From NCBI GenBank assembly GCA_027041035.1, contig JALULB010000304.1, positions 1-7,653 on the forward strand: DNA of 7,653 nucleotides, written 5' to 3'. The position numbers and the translations under genes were made by a program. Positions 5,439 through 7,653 of this stretch are shown piece after piece; the first letter of the stretch is position 1, and each line of letters begins with the position of its first letter. The notes below the pieces were generated by a model that did no database searches, had not been told where the DNA came from, and was given only the letters and a program-made list of their open reading frames with translations. The stretch is from Sedimenticola sp. GTDB lineage: Bacteria; Pseudomonadota; Gammaproteobacteria; Chromatiales; Chromatiaceae.

Positions 5439-7653
5439 TTACAGCTTGTTTCCGTGGCACAGCGTGCAGGTGATCGGCTCACCCTTGGCCACGCTGACGG
5501 TACCGTGCTCACTGCGCAATACACGATCGGTCGCGGCACGAGCCAGCACACTACCCTGACCATTCTGACCGTGGCAGGCGCGACAGGCATTCTTGTTGTT
5601 TTCCGCAAGATGCTCGTGTCCACCATCGGAGAAGTTGGTATCCCCAACCGGGTGCATGCCATGTGGGCCGTCCAGCGTGATACCCATGTCCCGATCGTGA
5701 CAGGTGGAGCATTCGATGATCGGGCCGGCATGGCCCTGCAGATCATTGGCTGCCTTGTTGTCATTCGAGAACGGGTTTTTATTCGGCCAGATGGCGTGCG
5801 TGCTGCCGTGGCAGTTTTCGCAACTCAGGCCGCCATGGCCCTTGCCGCTACCGTTGTCCGAACCACTGAGACGGAACAGATCCTCGCTGGACGCGAAGCG
5901 TGAACTCTTGATGTCCAGTTGCTGGATGTTGGTTCCGCCGCCGTTGCTTACATGGTCCGATCGCAGATAGGCCATGTTCAGGCGCAGGCCGTCCGGGTTG
6001 CCATGGCTGTCGGTCGCGTTGACGATGACATCGTTCAACTGGCCGCTGTTGCGCAAGGAGGCAACCTGCATGACATCACCCACGTGACAGCTCTGACACT
6101 TCGGTTCCGTCGCCCAGGAGACACGCTTGTTGAAGTTGCCACTACCGGCGATGTTCGGAAAGTTCTCCGTGAAGTCATCACCCACCTGGGTCATCTGACC
6201 ATGGCAATCCTGGCAGACCGTGCCGGCTCCGCCCATGGCGCCACGCAGACACTTGGTGCGCTTGCCCGGGTGGCAGTTGTAGCAGGTCTCGAACAGCAGG
6301 CCTTCGACCAGGGCGGGATCACGCTGATCGGGTGGCGGCATGGTCGGGAACAGGTTGCCATAGTTGGCCGGGTCGACGTTCGGCAGGTTCCCGTGGAAGC
6401 CATGCATCGCCCGCGACATACTGATGTGCTGGGTCTGTTCCTTGCCGTTGTCGTCGTTCGGACCCAACTGCGCGAGATCCAGCGCCGGGGAATAATGGCA
6501 TTTGGCGCATACCACGTTCGGCGTGCTGCCGTCCGCGTTGGTGCCGTCGTCATTGTCGGGGCCGAGGCTGGTGCCGTGCTTGAAATCATGCAGGCGCAGG
6601 ATGTTGATCTTGGCCGTGTTGATGATCTGCTGCTCGGGCGTCCCGCCGTTCACGCCGGAGGCATCCTCCAGGAAGTTGACCGCCGGATACTTCGCATTGG
6701 CGATATCGTCGCAGGCCAGGGTGTTGACCGTATCGAAATCGCACACCGGCTGGCTGGCGTGACAGATTGCGCAGTCGGCTTCCGAAGCCACCGGGGTGAC
6801 CACGTCGACCGATGCCAGCGCGGTGCCAGCGGAATCCTTCGCCGTTACGCGCATCAATGGATAGGCGTTGGTGCGCCCGGCGTCATCGATCATGCCGGTC
6901 GGGATACCCTCGGCGGTAAAACGCTTGAAGTTTGGCGCGGTATAGCCGAATGGCAGGTTCACGAAGAACGGGAAGTCCTGCACGAAGCCGTGAAACGGCT
7001 GCGGATCGTTGGCGGTGTACGGCGCGGCGATGCCCGGCATCGCGGCCTGTTCGGCGGTCAGGGCGCCATTGCCCAGATACAGCTGCTCGACATCCGGTGC
7101 CGGCAGACCCAGGTCCGGGTCCAGCGGGAAGGCCGCCAGCACACCAGCCGGATACAACTTCTGATAAGCAAGGAAGCCCAGGACTTCACCACTGCTGGTC
7201 AAATCCCAGAAGTTGTTCTTGTAGACACCGTTGGCCGGATCGTTCTGATTCGTCGAGGTCACCGAGTTCGTTGCAATCGGCGGCAATGCCGGATTGTTCG
7301 GATCGATGATATTGGACGGGATGGCTTCATAGGTCAGCGAGATACCATCTGCCGGGGTCATCAGTTGCGGTTCGCCACCTTTCCTCAGAACCTGCGCATG
7401 CAATACGTTATATGGTGGCAGAATACTGAACTGGGTAAAGTCCTGATCGGCGCAGTGCATGCCCAGATCGTTGGCCGCCAGCACGGTGAAGTTGCCGGTT
7501 ATCGGAGGCGGGGTTCCACCACCGCCGCCACCGCCACCACCACCTGGAGGCGGTGGAGGGGGAGGCGTGCCACCACCCATGTCGCAGTCATCCGGCGCAT
7601 ATTTCACCTGCCGCTCATCGCTGCCATTCTCGCTGCTTGCACGGACATCGCAG
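5439..7653 (-). CDS. Large exported nonaheme c-type cytochrome, 5' end beyond the right edge
   Basis: At least 737 residues are visible, ending at TAA (5441-5439). Residues are numbered from the in-frame GTG at 7607. Nine CXXCH heme-attachment motifs lie at 279-283, 367-371, 442-446, 465-469, 504-508, 596-600, 633-637, 675-679 and 714-718. Hemes are attached outside the cytoplasm, so the protein must be exported, and electron transfer is the likely role. Residues 11-35 are a Pro/Gly linker. Residues 36-278 lack heme motifs and include DLGMHCADQDF (47-57) and FSILPPYNVLHAQV (60-73). The tail, with CRACHG, a run of about 35 residues and CTLCHG, resembles the ends of other large multiheme cytochromes by memory only. 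Many non-motif histidines (for example H335-H345 region, 402-405, 649-667, 701) could be distal ligands. The frame stays open to the right edge, and no signal peptide follows the GTG, so the true start is upstream of the window. No partner gene is visible, and the electron donor, acceptor and cell-surface placement are unknown. Confidence 0.9.
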   Translation of the reverse strand, partial: CDVRASSENGSDERQVKYAPDDCDMGGGTPPPPPPPGGGGGGGGGGTPPPITGNFTVLAANDLGMHCADQDFTQFSILPPYNVLHAQVLRKGGEPQLMTPADGISLTYEAIPSNIIDPNNPALPPIATNSVTSTNQNDPANGVYKNNFWDLTSSGEVLGFLAYQKLYPAGVLAAFPLDPDLGLPAPDVEQLYLGNGALTAEQAAMPGIAAPYTANDPQPFHGFVQDFPFFVNLPFGYTAPNFKRFTAEGIPTGMIDDAGRTNAYPLMRVTAKDSAGTALASVDVVTPVASEADCAICHASQPVCDFDTVNTLACDDIANAKYPAVNFLEDASGVNGGTPEQQIINTAKINILRLHDFKHGTSLGPDNDDGTNADGSTPNVVCAKCHYSPALDLAQLGPNDDNGKEQTQHISMSRAMHGFHGNLPNVDPANYGNLFPTMPPPDQRDPALVEGLLFETCYNCHPGKRTKCLRGAMGGAGTVCQDCHGQMTQVGDDFTENFPNIAGSGNFNKRVSWATEPKCQSCHVGDVMQVASLRNSGQLNDVIVNATDSHGNPDGLRLNMAYLRSDHVSNGGGTNIQQLDIKSSRFASSEDLFRLSGSDNGSGKGHGGLSCENCHGSTHAIWPNKNPFSNDNKAANDLQGHAGPIIECSTCHDRDMGITLDGPHGMHPVGDTNFSDGGHEHLAENNKNACRACHGQNGQGSVLARAATDRVLRSEHGTVSVAKGEPITCTLCHGNKL
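7503..7577 (-). repeat. Low-complexity Pro/Gly tract (GGGTPPP ends) in the cytochrome N-terminus
   Basis: Twenty-five codons encode GGGT, seven Pro, ten Gly, then TPPP, so the unit GGGTPPP occurs at both ends. On the DNA an 8-bp perfect inverted repeat, CCACCGCC (7528-7535) and GGCGGTGG (7549-7556), joins the Pro-coding and Gly-coding halves. The coding strand of the Gly part is a run of GG pairs separated by single bases, a pattern that can slip during replication or fold into weak two-tetrad quadruplexes. In the protein it is most simply a flexible spacer between the N-terminal anchor or signal region and the folded domains. Confidence 0.85.

Noticed and set aside
5439..7607. GTG at 7607 as the true cytochrome start
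   Set aside because: It gives no signal peptide although heme attachment needs export, and the frame stays open through the right edge.

Overview
The window is ordinary chromosomal sequence from a GC-rich gammaproteobacterium. HrpA and QueG both read as close relatives of the Enterobacteria/Pseudomonas-type proteins, and the tRNA gene encodes its own CCA end. A large multiheme cytochrome c suggests a respiratory or environmental lineage (for example Chromatiales-like, or a methanotroph or metal reducer) rather than an enteric one. That placement is inference; no species is claimed. I see no insertion sequence, phage gene, CRISPR array or toxin-antitoxin pair.

Layout, left to right. (1) 1-2025, minus: the N-terminal 675 codons of hrpA, a DEAH-box RNA helicase whose C-terminal part lies beyond the left edge. 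(2) 2026-2105: an 80-bp divergent spacer with a small dyad. (3) 2106-4109, plus: a membrane-anchored GGDEF-EAL protein with a periplasmic helical sensor. Both cyclic-di-GMP catalytic motifs and the I-site are intact. (4) 4190-4266, plus: tRNA-Arg(CCU) with a perfect TATAAT box upstream. (5) 4288-5340, plus: queG, epoxyqueuosine reductase, starting 21 bp after the tRNA. (6) 5376-5404: a minus-strand intrinsic terminator in the convergent gap. (7) 5439-7653, minus: a large exported cytochrome with nine CXXCH heme-binding motifs and a Pro/Gly-rich linker near its N-terminus. It runs off the right edge.

The genes do not form one pathway. hrpA and the GGDEF-EAL gene are divergent neighbours, the tRNA and queG are probably co-transcribed, and the cytochrome is a separate convergent unit with its own terminator. 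The least-described item is the cytochrome. It has about 275 heme-free residues after the linker, carrying a distinctive DLGMHC segment, and then nine heme motifs reaching to within four residues of the C-terminus. The other genes belong to well-known families, so I do not see a clear new multi-gene system here.
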